Of a stretch of DNA of 23,566 bases, positions 5,533 to 15,500 are shown one piece after another. The DNA comes from a virus. The translations under genes and the position numbers were made by a program. Below the pieces are notes generated by a model. It searched no databases and was not told the DNA's origin. It was given only the letters and a program-made list of their open reading frames with translations. The stretch is taken from positions 1-23,566 of IMG/VR virus record IMGVR_UViG_3300042328_000348; one strand, 5' to 3'. Numbering within the stretch: position 1 is the first letter of the stretch; every line of letters starts with the position of its first letter.

Positions 5533-7455
5533 ATGGGATTATTAAGCAGAATACCTAGTGGAATTACAAATGAAAGCGCTTTCAAAATTGCGTTTGCCGA
5601 CGCGTATCAAAAAGAATTTGGTAAAGCATATAAGGGAGACATCTCCGATGGAGCATCATTAGCAGGTACATGGAAGTTATATAATGAAAAATTAGGTACA
5701 ACAAATACACCAATAACGGATACCAAACAAAATTTTGGAAATAAGGCTGTTGATTTTGTAAGAGGAACGATAGACACACAAAAAACACAATCATCACAAT
5801 ACGCCGAAGGTGAAATGTTTAGAATTAGTAATATGTTAGATATTATTAATAAAAAAGGACAGGTAACTGGAGGACTAATGGGGATGGCTAGTAGATTGGT
5901 TGAAGAAGTTGGTGGTGGAATAGCAACTCAATTAAAACAAGAAGCTCAATTAAGAACAGATATCAACGAAAAAGTTGGTATGCAAGGGGAACTTTCAAAA
6001 GGTCTAAGAGAAGAAATAATAGACGCATATCCATCAACACTTAGATTAGGATATGGGATGCAACAACTAACTGATATGATGACAAACATGATGTCAGAAT
6101 CGGGTAGATTTAATCTCATATCAAAAGAAACGATAGGTCAAGCGGCAGCAACCGCAAGGTCTTTTGTTGGAGATTTAAGTGAAATGGGTAGAGTATTTGG
6201 TCAATTTGAAAAAGTCGGTTTAGGTGCTTCAGACGCAACCAAGGCCATTGATACTGCTGGTAAATCTTCATTATCTTTAGGTTTGAATAGTAAAAAAACA
6301 ACACAAGATTTAAGAGACAATTTAGGAAAATTAAATGAATTTGGATTTGCAAATGGTGTACAAGGATTAAATAGAATGGTTCAAAAGGCCAATGAATTTA
6401 GAATAAGTATGGATTCTGTTTATCAGATTGCGGATAAAGTGTTTAGTCCTGAAGGTGCGTTAGAATTAAGTGCAAATTTATCGGTATTGGGAGGTGCTAT
6501 GGGTGACTTTGGTGACCCAATAAAATTAATGTACATGGCAACCAATAATGTGGAAGGATTACAAGACGCATTAATTGGTGCTGCGGGTTCATTAACCACA
6601 TATAATCAAGAACAAGGTAGATTTGAAATTACAGGTGTTAACCTAAGAAAGGCCAAAGCAATGGCAAGTGAATTGGGTATATCGTATCAAGAATTGGCTA
6701 AAGGTGCAATAGCGGCTTCAGAAAGAACTGCCGCTGCGAGTGCTTTAATGACAAGTGGATTAGTAATGGAAGATAAAGAAAGGGAATTCTTAACTAACTT
6801 ATCACAAATGAAAGATGGTAAAATGGTTATTGAAGTTCCTAAATCTTTAATGAGTGAATTAGGTGGACAAACAGAAGTTATTTTAGAAGATTTAACAAAT
6901 GCACAAAAAACTACATTATTAGCAAACCAAGCCGCATTTGAAAAAATGTCTACAGAAGACATTGCAAGAGGACAGTTAAGTGCTATGGAAAACATAGAAA
7001 GAGACATTGGATTCATGGCCGCCACAACAAGAGGTCGTGTAGTTAATATGGCTAAATCTGCAGCTGAAGCTGCTGGTTTAACAGGGGAAGACGCTCAAAA
7101 ATTTGTTAAAGAAACCGCAGATAATGTTTCAAAGGGTACGGTTCAAATGAGTGATAACTTTAATAAGTTGGTTGGTAATTACATTAGCGAACTTAAAGGT
7201 GAAAAACCAAAATCACAAGGTACCGCAACAACACAAACAAACGCAATGAATGTTGCAGAAGCGGAAAAGAAAGCTGCGGAAGCCAGACAAACTGCCACAA
7301 ATACCACATCAACAATTAGAAATGAATATGTTTTTCAAGCTAATGGACCTTTGGTTGATGGATGGTCAAGACAAATTATTAAGGACTCTAGTATAAAAGA
7401 TGATTTCATAAACACAGGTAATGATGAATACACAACACCACCAAAAACTAAATAA
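5533..7455 (+). CDS. Tape measure protein (T4 gp29 position and size)
   Basis: This 640-aa, mostly helical protein is rich in Ala, Gly, Met and Gln. It follows the tail chaperones directly, which is where the tape measure gene is found in nearly all long-tailed phages. T4 gp29 has 590 aa. Using the rule of about 0.15 nm per residue, a tail near 96 nm would be expected. Long amphipathic segments include residues about 100-215 (RISNMLDIINKKGQ onward) and 350-600. Ala-rich stretches such as AIAASERTAAASALMTSG resemble tape measure membrane or helical segments. The last 80 residues are Ala/Thr-rich and then polar. It spans the tail lumen during assembly and is probably released at infection. No enzymatic domain is visible. 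The ATG at 5533 is chosen because an ATG at 5528 leads to a stop after five codons. Confidence 0.82.
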   Translation: MGLLSRIPSGITNESAFKIAFADAYQKEFGKAYKGDISDGASLAGTWKLYNEKLGTTNTPITDTKQNFGNKAVDFVRGTIDTQKTQSSQYAEGEMFRISNMLDIINKKGQVTGGLMGMASRLVEEVGGGIATQLKQEAQLRTDINEKVGMQGELSKGLREEIIDAYPSTLRLGYGMQQLTDMMTNMMSESGRFNLISKETIGQAAATARSFVGDLSEMGRVFGQFEKVGLGASDATKAIDTAGKSSLSLGLNSKKTTQDLRDNLGKLNEFGFANGVQGLNRMVQKANEFRISMDSVYQIADKVFSPEGALELSANLSVLGGAMGDFGDPIKLMYMATNNVEGLQDALIGAAGSLTTYNQEQGRFEITGVNLRKAKAMASELGISYQELAKGAIAASERTAAASALMTSGLVMEDKEREFLTNLSQMKDGKMVIEVPKSLMSELGGQTEVILEDLTNAQKTTLLANQAAFEKMSTEDIARGQLSAMENIERDIGFMAATTRGRVVNMAKSAAEAAGLTGEDAQKFVKETADNVSKGTVQMSDNFNKLVGNYISELKGEKPKSQGTATTQTNAMNVAEAEKKAAEARQTATNTTSTIRNEYVFQANGPLVDGWSRQIIKDSSIKDDFINTGNDEYTTPPKTK

Positions 7456-7476
7456 ATCTATTTATTATAAAATATA

Positions 7477-10400
7477 ATGCCAAGTTACTTAGACTTTAAT
7501 TCGACTAAAAAATTCAGAGATTATATATTAGGTAAAACACTTAATGTACCTAATGGTCCACAGACTTTTAGTAATACATCATTTTCAGTTGATAAGTTAA
7601 GTGACATGTCTAATAAAGACAATGGAGATGTTGTTTTAAACGATTCTACAAGTAGAAAGACACAAGTTGATAACATATCTAATTTAAATGTTAATCAACC
7701 TTCTGACAATTATTTAATTGTTGAAGATTTAAATACAGTATTAATACAAAGAAGAAGTAATGGTTTAAATCTTTATCCTTATTTTCCAACAAATACACCA
7801 ACATATAATTTAGTTGGTATTATGGGTTCATCAAAATATGATAATGAATCTGAATTATTTAAATTTGCGGCTAACAATATTAAAAACAATCCTGATGGAC
7901 CTGTTCTTTCAAGAATATCAAGAAATATTGATACAGCAACAAATGGTAGATTAAGATTATTGGACGCTCTTAATGGTAATACCGCAACTGCGTTTAACAT
8001 AGTTACAGGTAGAGAACCATTGGTTGACCCTAATAATAAAATTACAGTAGCAAGAACTTTACCGGGTAAAGCAATTGATTTTTTACAAACCATTTCAGGA
8101 ACACAATTACCATTTAGTGAAATACCTGGCGATTATTTATCGAATCCAGCAAATCCTGTAAATATAAGACCACAAGCAAGAACTGAAGTTGGTAAATTAT
8201 TTCAAGATGTTACAGGTGTACTAGGTTCATTAATTGGTATAAAAAGAAGACCAAGGTTATCAAGAAAACCTTCGGACTTATTAATCGAATATATGGGTGA
8301 CGGTCAAAAAAATAGATTATTTGATACGTTAACATTTAACAAATATGCACCAAATTATACAACAACTGCAAGATCACAAAACACCTCAAAATTATTTAAT
8401 TTTATTGACAGGGCAGCACAAGGAGTAAAAAATATTTTAGGTGTCGAAGCACCTGCGGGAATAGCATATATAGGGGACGATAGAGGAGAAGATGTAAAAT
8501 ATGCAATGGGTGATTTTAATGATAGACCCGTTAGAAGTCCATATTATCTTTCAATAATGTTTGATAGAGTTTCTGCCGAATTATTTCACAGAAGTAAAAA
8601 CATTACTGAGGGAGGTAAAATTACTGGCAATCTTACATGGATTAGTAGAAACTCTAAAAATAAATTAGGTTCAGGTAATAAAGAATGGGGTAGTGAATCA
8701 TCAACATTTGACGATTCAAAATCCACCGCATTTAATTTTAGAGAAGATTCTATATTAGGAACTACACAGGAGATTTTAAATTCGATGCCATCCGACGGAG
8801 GATCAATTTCACATGTTGGAAATGTAATCGACCAAACAAGTAGAGTATTTGGAGAAGGTGATTTAAGAATATCAAAAGGTTCTGCAATCAAATACACAAA
8901 TAAATTTTCAGGTGAAGAAAGTGGTGTTGAATATTGTAGAGTGTGGACAAAGGATAGGTCATATATGCACTATTCCGATACCATGAAAAGAACAGGTAAC
9001 GTAAGAAAATTTGATGGTAGTGTAATGGGAGGTGGTAGTACACCTTGGAATTTAAATTACGCACCAATGTCTAATGGTAATAAATCTTTTGATGGTTCAA
9101 CTAATATAGTTGACAAGTATCCATATGGGGGAGGTTTTTATGCTAAAAAATATATGTTCTCAATTGAGAATTTAGCTTGGAAAACGTCTAATAGAGATGG
9201 TTTTAAAGTTACCGATTTACCGGCTTGTGAAAGAGGAAATAACGGAGGTCGTGTTATGTGGTTCCCACCATATGATTTAAAAATGAACGAACAGAATAGT
9301 GCAAGATGGGAAGAGAATTCTTTTTTAGGAAGACCTGAACCAATTTACACTTATCAAAATACATCAAGAAGCGGTACAATATCTTTTAAAGTTGTTGTTG
9401 ACCACCCAAGTATTTTAAATTTATTAGTTAGAGAACACTTTAAAGGAATGTCAGATGAAGAGGCCGATAACTACATAAATGCATTTTTTGCGGGATGTGA
9501 AGAAATTGATTTTTATAGTTTAATACAAACCTATACAACTTTAGATAGTGATGATATTAACCTAATAAAACTATATTTAAATTCTTCCAAACCACCACAA
9601 GAAATTAAAAAATACAAATATACCACAACACCGGTTACATTTGAAAAACCTGACAAAGGACAAAATGGAGGTAAAGACACAACGATACAATTTGATAAAA
9701 GATTTTATTTTGAAAACGATTATCCTTTAATTGAAAATGGTGTAAAAAATATAACAACTAAGAATTATAAATTATATTATGACCAATATCTAGTTAATAA
9801 AAATGGTCATATAAATGGATTAAGTGATGATTTAGATGAATTATTTGCAATATCAGGTACAACTGCAGGCAAAAAAGATTTAACAGTTATTTTTGGTAAA
9901 GAAGACCCAACTAACGGAGGAACGATTGATGTTGCAACTTTAAAGACGAAAGAATCGGATAAAATAAATGTTGCATTTAATGAATTACAAAGTGGATATA
10001 CTGAATATAACACTAAAATAACTGCATTAAAAAACGACATATCAGGTAAAACAGTACAAGAAGTTACTTTTTCAGTATCAACATCGACATCAGAAGTTGC
10101 AGATAATACCTATAACTTTTATTTAGGTGTTAGAAGAGGGTATGCAATTTTTAAAGATATATTCGATTCAATCTCTAATAATGGAACTAAACCTGATTTA
10201 ACAAAAAATTGGTTTACTATTGATACATTAAAGAAATTTGAAAAAACAGGTACAGGACAACTAACTAAAGAATTTACATTTAAAGACTTTGGTTACGAGG
10301 GTGATGGTAAAATTAAATTTATTTTTAGTACTAATGGTGAAGATTCTACAATAAAAAATAATGGAGGAAAGGAAAATCTAAATTGTAATCAAGTAATAAC

Positions 10401-12237
10401 AACTACAAAGGGTTTAAAGAAAACCGCACCTATTGCATTTTATTGTAGACAAGCTAGAGTTAAATTTGAATATAAGAAAAAACCAGAACAACCACAGGAA
10501 ATAGTTGTACCAAATATACCAGTTCCTATAACAACAATTGAACAAGACGGAACGACGGTTGTACCAAATAGAAAACCTACTATAGATGTGATGAAAAGAA
10601 TCATCATGAAAACATTATCGGAGTGTCATTACTTTAAAAAGTTAGAAGAAGATTCACCAGTTGCATTTACCTCATTAAAAGAAAAATTAAGATATTTCCA
10701 TCCGGGTTTTCACTCAACAACACCCGAAGGATTAAATAGTAGATTAACATTCTTATTACAATGTGTAAGACCTGGAGATACAATTCCAATTAAAGGAGTT
10801 TCGGACCCATTAGATGTGGGAGCAAGAAATACTTCATTTGGTCCACCACCTATCTGTGTTTTAAGAATTGGTGATTTTTACCATTCTAAAGTTATTATTA
10901 GAGATGTTGGAATTACATATGAAGATAGTACTTGGGATTTAAATCCAGAAGGAATTGGTGTACAACCAATGATTGCTAATGTAAGTTTACAAGTTTCATT
11001 TATTGGAGGACAAGGTTTAGAAAAACCTGTTGAGAGATTACAAAATGCATTATCATCAAACTTTTTCGCTAATACGGAAATGTATGATGAAAGAGCAATT
11101 TCTACAACAACTAAAATAGACGGAAAAGACGCTGAAAAATTCACAAAAGATTTTTTAGAAGAATTACAAAAAAGAAACGGTTTTGCGTTAGAAGGTAAAA
11201 ATGATTCGGCTAATGCAAATAAAACAGTTGAAGGAACATATATTGGAACCCCTAATGGTGATAAGATGAAATATACTAACGCCATTGACATGGTTTACAG
11301 TAGTGTTGGAAATTACTTTAATACATATCAAACTGCATATAATGAAGTTATAAAGAACTTTGGTCCCAAAATAGGTCAAATGTTTTTATCACAAAATTTT
11401 AGAACAATAACCGGATATACTGTTAATACCAATACAACATCTACAGAAGACATAAAACTATTGGGAGAATATAAACCTTCTCTTGATTTAAATAAATTAA
11501 AAATAAGATTAACCGACTCATTAGTTAATTATGTTTCCAATACTGCGGATTTAAGTAGTGTTTTAGGATTTTCAGACGTATTACCATCATCATTAGTATC
11601 TAATTCAAATGACTTATTAAAACCACATGTTAAAAAATTAATTTCAGATAAGACACAAAAGATTAGTGATTTTAAGGAAATGAAAAAAGTGGAAGATGTT
11701 AGAAAAGAGGTGATTGAAGCATTAGACAAAGTTAATTTTATTACAAAATACGAAAGAGATGGTAAAATAGAAAAGGAAAATTATAGTGGAGTTACCTTTA
11801 GTGTAGGATTTACAAATGAAGGTTTTTATTCAAACTATTCAAGCGTCGTAACGTATATTAAAAATAACTTCCAACATTTTACAGAAGATTTTACAACCAC
11901 ATTAGATTATTCAGCATTATCACCACAAGATATGAATGATATGTTATCTGTATTACTTAAAGATGAAAAGAAAAGTATTTTGGATTTATATAACGTTGAT
12001 ACTGTAAACTTTACAGATAAGATAAAAACAAAATTAGAAAAGAAATTTGATAATTTTATTACAAAACCAACAGAGAAGAAGTTTAAATTAGATAAATTTC
12101 CTGTTAAGAAAAATGATAAAGAAATTGAATTTGAGGTAGTAACGGGAGATTTACCACCGGATTCAAAACCTGTACTTAAAAAAATATTTAATACAAAGAA
12201 TAAAATTGGAGATACACTAAATTATTATAAACCATGA
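7477..12237 (+). CDS. Giant baseplate protein with split tail-tube-like region (gp48/gp54-type tube initiator or cap)
   Basis: The protein has 1586 aa, against about 320-365 aa for T4 gp48 and gp54. Two regions look tube-related. Residues about 592-650 carry MWFPPYDLKMNEQ, FLGRPEPIYTYQNTSRSG and TISFKVVVDHPSI. Residues about 1080-1200 carry PPPICVLRIGDFYHSKV, then DLNPEGIGVQPMIANVSLQ, SFIGGQGLEKPVERLQNAL and FFANTEMYDE. The last stretch is typical of large baseplate proteins of T4-like phages, where the fold mimics a tube subunit so that the tube can start on the hub. Between them lie about 400 residues, including Lys/Thr-rich low-complexity parts. The function as tube initiator is inferred from these segments and from position between the tape measure and hub genes. 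The stop overlaps the next start as ATGA, so translation is probably coupled. A related element TATTTATT lies at 7459-7466. Confidence 0.65.
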   Translation: MPSYLDFNSTKKFRDYILGKTLNVPNGPQTFSNTSFSVDKLSDMSNKDNGDVVLNDSTSRKTQVDNISNLNVNQPSDNYLIVEDLNTVLIQRRSNGLNLYPYFPTNTPTYNLVGIMGSSKYDNESELFKFAANNIKNNPDGPVLSRISRNIDTATNGRLRLLDALNGNTATAFNIVTGREPLVDPNNKITVARTLPGKAIDFLQTISGTQLPFSEIPGDYLSNPANPVNIRPQARTEVGKLFQDVTGVLGSLIGIKRRPRLSRKPSDLLIEYMGDGQKNRLFDTLTFNKYAPNYTTTARSQNTSKLFNFIDRAAQGVKNILGVEAPAGIAYIGDDRGEDVKYAMGDFNDRPVRSPYYLSIMFDRVSAELFHRSKNITEGGKITGNLTWISRNSKNKLGSGNKEWGSESSTFDDSKSTAFNFREDSILGTTQEILNSMPSDGGSISHVGNVIDQTSRVFGEGDLRISKGSAIKYTNKFSGEESGVEYCRVWTKDRSYMHYSDTMKRTGNVRKFDGSVMGGGSTPWNLNYAPMSNGNKSFDGSTNIVDKYPYGGGFYAKKYMFSIENLAWKTSNRDGFKVTDLPACERGNNGGRVMWFPPYDLKMNEQNSARWEENSFLGRPEPIYTYQNTSRSGTISFKVVVDHPSILNLLVREHFKGMSDEEADNYINAFFAGCEEIDFYSLIQTYTTLDSDDINLIKLYLNSSKPPQEIKKYKYTTTPVTFEKPDKGQNGGKDTTIQFDKRFYFENDYPLIENGVKNITTKNYKLYYDQYLVNKNGHINGLSDDLDELFAISGTTAGKKDLTVIFGKEDPTNGGTIDVATLKTKESDKINVAFNELQSGYTEYNTKITALKNDISGKTVQEVTFSVSTSTSEVADNTYNFYLGVRRGYAIFKDIFDSISNNGTKPDLTKNWFTIDTLKKFEKTGTGQLTKEFTFKDFGYEGDGKIKFIFSTNGEDSTIKNNGGKENLNCNQVITTTKGLKKTAPIAFYCRQARVKFEYKKKPEQPQEIVVPNIPVPITTIEQDGTTVVPNRKPTIDVMKRIIMKTLSECHYFKKLEEDSPVAFTSLKEKLRYFHPGFHSTTPEGLNSRLTFLLQCVRPGDTIPIKGVSDPLDVGARNTSFGPPPICVLRIGDFYHSKVIIRDVGITYEDSTWDLNPEGIGVQPMIANVSLQVSFIGGQGLEKPVERLQNALSSNFFANTEMYDERAISTTTKIDGKDAEKFTKDFLEELQKRNGFALEGKNDSANANKTVEGTYIGTPNGDKMKYTNAIDMVYSSVGNYFNTYQTAYNEVIKNFGPKIGQMFLSQNFRTITGYTVNTNTTSTEDIKLLGEYKPSLDLNKLKIRLTDSLVNYVSNTADLSSVLGFSDVLPSSLVSNSNDLLKPHVKKLISDKTQKISDFKEMKKVEDVRKEVIEALDKVNFITKYERDGKIEKENYSGVTFSVGFTNEGFYSNYSSVVTYIKNNFQHFTEDFTTTLDYSALSPQDMNDMLSVLLKDEKKSILDLYNVDTVNFTDKIKTKLEKKFDNFITKPTEKKFKLDKFPVKKNDKEIEFEVVTGDLPPDSKPVLKKIFNTKNKIGDTLNYYKP

Positions 12238-12560
12238 GTAGGGACTATTTTGACAGGTACCAATATTTTTTAGCGGACGGTAAATTTAGAATTGTCCCTG
12301 GCATTGAAATTCCTATAAAAGGAAGTGATAAGTATATGCAATATAAAAGGGGTAAAGATAGATTAGATAAAATATCACAAGAGTATTATAATTCACCATT
12401 ATTTGGTTGGATTATATTACAAGCAAATCCATTACTTGGTAGTGTGGAATTTGAAATCCCTGATAATTCTTTCATTAGAATACCATTTCCTCTGATTAGC
12501 ACTTTACAAGATTATAAAAGTGCTGTAGAATTGTACAAGTTATATTATGGCGAACAATAA
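12234..12560 (+). CDS. Small baseplate wedge-type protein with LysM-like domain (T4 gp53-like)
   Basis: The protein is 108 aa. The middle (DKYMQYKRGKDRLDKISQEYY, then NSPLFGWIILQANPLLG, then FEIPDNSFIRIPFP; residues about 32-88) follows the LysM pattern. A 'G.drLd.ia..yy' helix is followed by 'w..I...N' and 'I..G..i.iP'. T4 gp53 and the small gpX-type baseplate proteins of other myophages use this fold to join wedges to the hub, and not to bind peptidoglycan. T4 gp53 is longer (about 196 aa), so this is a compact version. It starts within the ATGA shared with the previous gene and its end overlaps the next gene by 14 bases. The three are therefore one translationally coupled baseplate unit. 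Confidence 0.75.
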   Translation: MSRDYFDRYQYFLADGKFRIVPGIEIPIKGSDKYMQYKRGKDRLDKISQEYYNSPLFGWIILQANPLLGSVEFEIPDNSFIRIPFPLISTLQDYKSAVELYKLYYGEQ

Positions 12561-15500
12561 ATTAAACAGTGGTGAAGATATTTTAGTTAAGGTTGACCAA
12601 AACAATTTAATATACATCGACCCAAATAGCGTTGTGAATAATGGCGTTGTTGAAGAAAGAGGAGTTAAACAAGAAAACTTGGTGATGTATGTTAATTTAG
12701 AGGCTGATTTAATACCAAGAACCACATTAGTTGATTCAGGTAATAAAACCACATTGGTCTCTGTTGCAAAAGGAACACTTAACATTCTAAAACCAAAAAC
12801 AGGAGATTACGATACATCATGGACTGAGGCGTATAATGGTAGTGACAATGTAATCACTGAAAAAGATTCTAACGGTAACCAAATTTATAAAGGTGTAGAA
12901 AATAAAGGTTATGACGGAACAGCACAATCTTTTGGTATTGATAGTATTAACATCAACATTAAAGGAGCTAATTTCATACCACAAATTAACATAAACTTTA
13001 TTGATGTTAGAGGTAAGACTTTATTTGAGTCTCCTGAGAATTCACCATATAATGCATTTTTTCACATGCCGTGGCCTATATTTTACTTAACGGTAAAGGG
13101 GTATTATGGTAAAGCAATTAGATATCGTTTACATTTAGTTAAATTTAACACAAGATACAACGAATCGAATGGTAATTTTGAAGTTTCAACCACATTTGTT
13201 GGTTCAACATATGCATATCTAAACGACATACCATTAACGGGTATATTAAATGCTCCGTATATGTATGCAATTGAAAAAGAAACAAACACATCTTTTAACG
13301 AAAAAACGGGTAGATACGAGAAGAAGGTTTCAAAATCTTCAAGAGGTTATACAATGTTGAGGTCGGTATATGATGAATATATTGCAAAGGGATTATTACC
13401 TAAAAACTTCCCAACAAAAACATTAAGAGAAGTTATTACGGTTGCAAGAAGTTTAGATAAAATATTAGAAAAGGAAATATTCAACCAAGTAGTTGATTAT
13501 AAAATATTTGCAGGTTTAAAGGAATTTGAAAAAACAGTACAGAATTTTGAAACTGCAGTTAGATCATGGGGAGCGGTTAACTTAGAAAAAAACACATTTG
13601 AAATAAATGGTGTTACTGGAGTTACTTATAGTTATCTTTCAGGACAGGAAAAAACAAGTACGGTAAAATTGATTAGTCCTGATAAGGCAGGAACATTAGA
13701 AAAAATATTAATAGAATATCCAAAAGAACTATTAAAAACACAGTTATTTGCTCAAAAATACATTAACGATACAGGAGCAGATTTCAAAAAAGAAACATTT
13801 TCTTTTATTAATCAAATTAAAAAAGTTGGTGAATACTGTAATGGTTTTGCACCACATGAAGGTAAATTAATTGTAAACTTAAATGCAATTTTAACGGATA
13901 TATTCAACATACAAAAATCATTTGTTGCACAAAGAGACAAGTTAGAGAGTAAAGTTGAGCAAAAAATTAATGAAGTTATTAAAGACCCAACAAAGGGTGG
14001 AATTGGTTTTGAACCTACAATAAGAAATATTATAGGTGTTATTCTTGCAAATGCAGATGTTTACATTAGATTAATGAAAGATGTTCATAATAGAGCATTT
14101 GAAGTTGCGGAAAGAAGAAAAAAAATAATAGGTAATTTGGAGGATGAGTCAAAAGACGGACAAATTTATCCATGGCCTGAAATTAAAAAACAAACACCAA
14201 GTAAACAAAAAGTTTTAGCGTATCCGGGAGACCCTGAATTACAACAAAAATTACAAAGTTTTAACAGATCACTTTGGCCCGAAATAGATTTCCTTGAAAA
14301 CTATCACGGAGTTGCAACTAAAAGACTGGATTCATTAGCACAAAAAGAAGGTAATGTTGGTAATATTAGTTACATTTTTGAAGAAAATTCACAAGAACAA
14401 AATTTCAATAACATATCAACGTTATTAAGTTTAACACCAAATGTTCCATATTCAAATAAATCTATTTCTTCTCTTATATATGAAATATATGAAAGGTCTA
14501 GATATACGATGGCAATCGACACTTTTAATAATGCATCAATAAAAGAATTAGCATTAATCGATTTCTCTAATTTGGAGAAACTATTAAAAGAAGATTATGA
14601 CATTATAGATATTTTAAATACGATAGATAGTAAAGAGAAAATGGAGCAATACCTTTTATCGTTTTCACCATTTGAAAGATATCCATATGTACAAGACCAA
14701 TTACCGACGGTAGAATATGTTAACCAATTATTGGCAAAACCATTTCAAATAGAAGAATATACAACATCTAAAAAAAGTGGTGAGTCGGGAAATCTTTATA
14801 AAAACTTAAATAGTAATTTATTTTCATATTTGGCGGAACCATATAGAACAAAAATATATCCATTCAATTCTGAACAATACTTGTCTTATATCAAAAAACC
14901 AAAATTTGAACCTCAAGAATTTAAATTTGAAGGTATTTTACAGGTAAACACTAAAGAAGGGTTAATTAGTTCACCAATCAATTCAATGTTTTGGGTTAAA
15001 GATGGTTACACAACAGATATTTTTGCAAGAAAATTAGACTTAGATACTTCTGATGGTTTATTTAGTTCTGTTAATATTTTAAACACACCATATTTCCATA
15101 AACAATTATATAATGATTTACATAAAACATCATCATATGGAAAATATGCGGGCTCCGCATATCTCTTATTAAACTCATTACCATTTGTTGATTTAGATGA
15201 AATGGTTAATTTTGGATTATCGAGTACAAGACCATCTTCATTATTTAAAGAAGTAAGTTCTTCACACTATATTCCATATCATTTAATGTTAAAGTGGGGT
15301 TCCCAATATCATAGATATAAAAAGTATCTAACTGAAAATGTTGATATCATAAGTGGAATAACATCTTCGATTGATACAGGAGCATTTTTTACTTGCCCCG
15401 GATTTAATGTTCCTGGCGAAATTGAAATTGGTAATGAAACCGTTAGTGATGTACTCGATACAGGAGTTCATCCATTTTACGATGCTCTTTACCACCAATT

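Noticed and set aside
10878-11291. Minus-strand open frame of 137 codons inside the giant baseplate gene
   Set aside because: It is the longest of several antisense frames wholly inside convincing plus-strand genes. Its composition is that expected from the complement of the coding strand.
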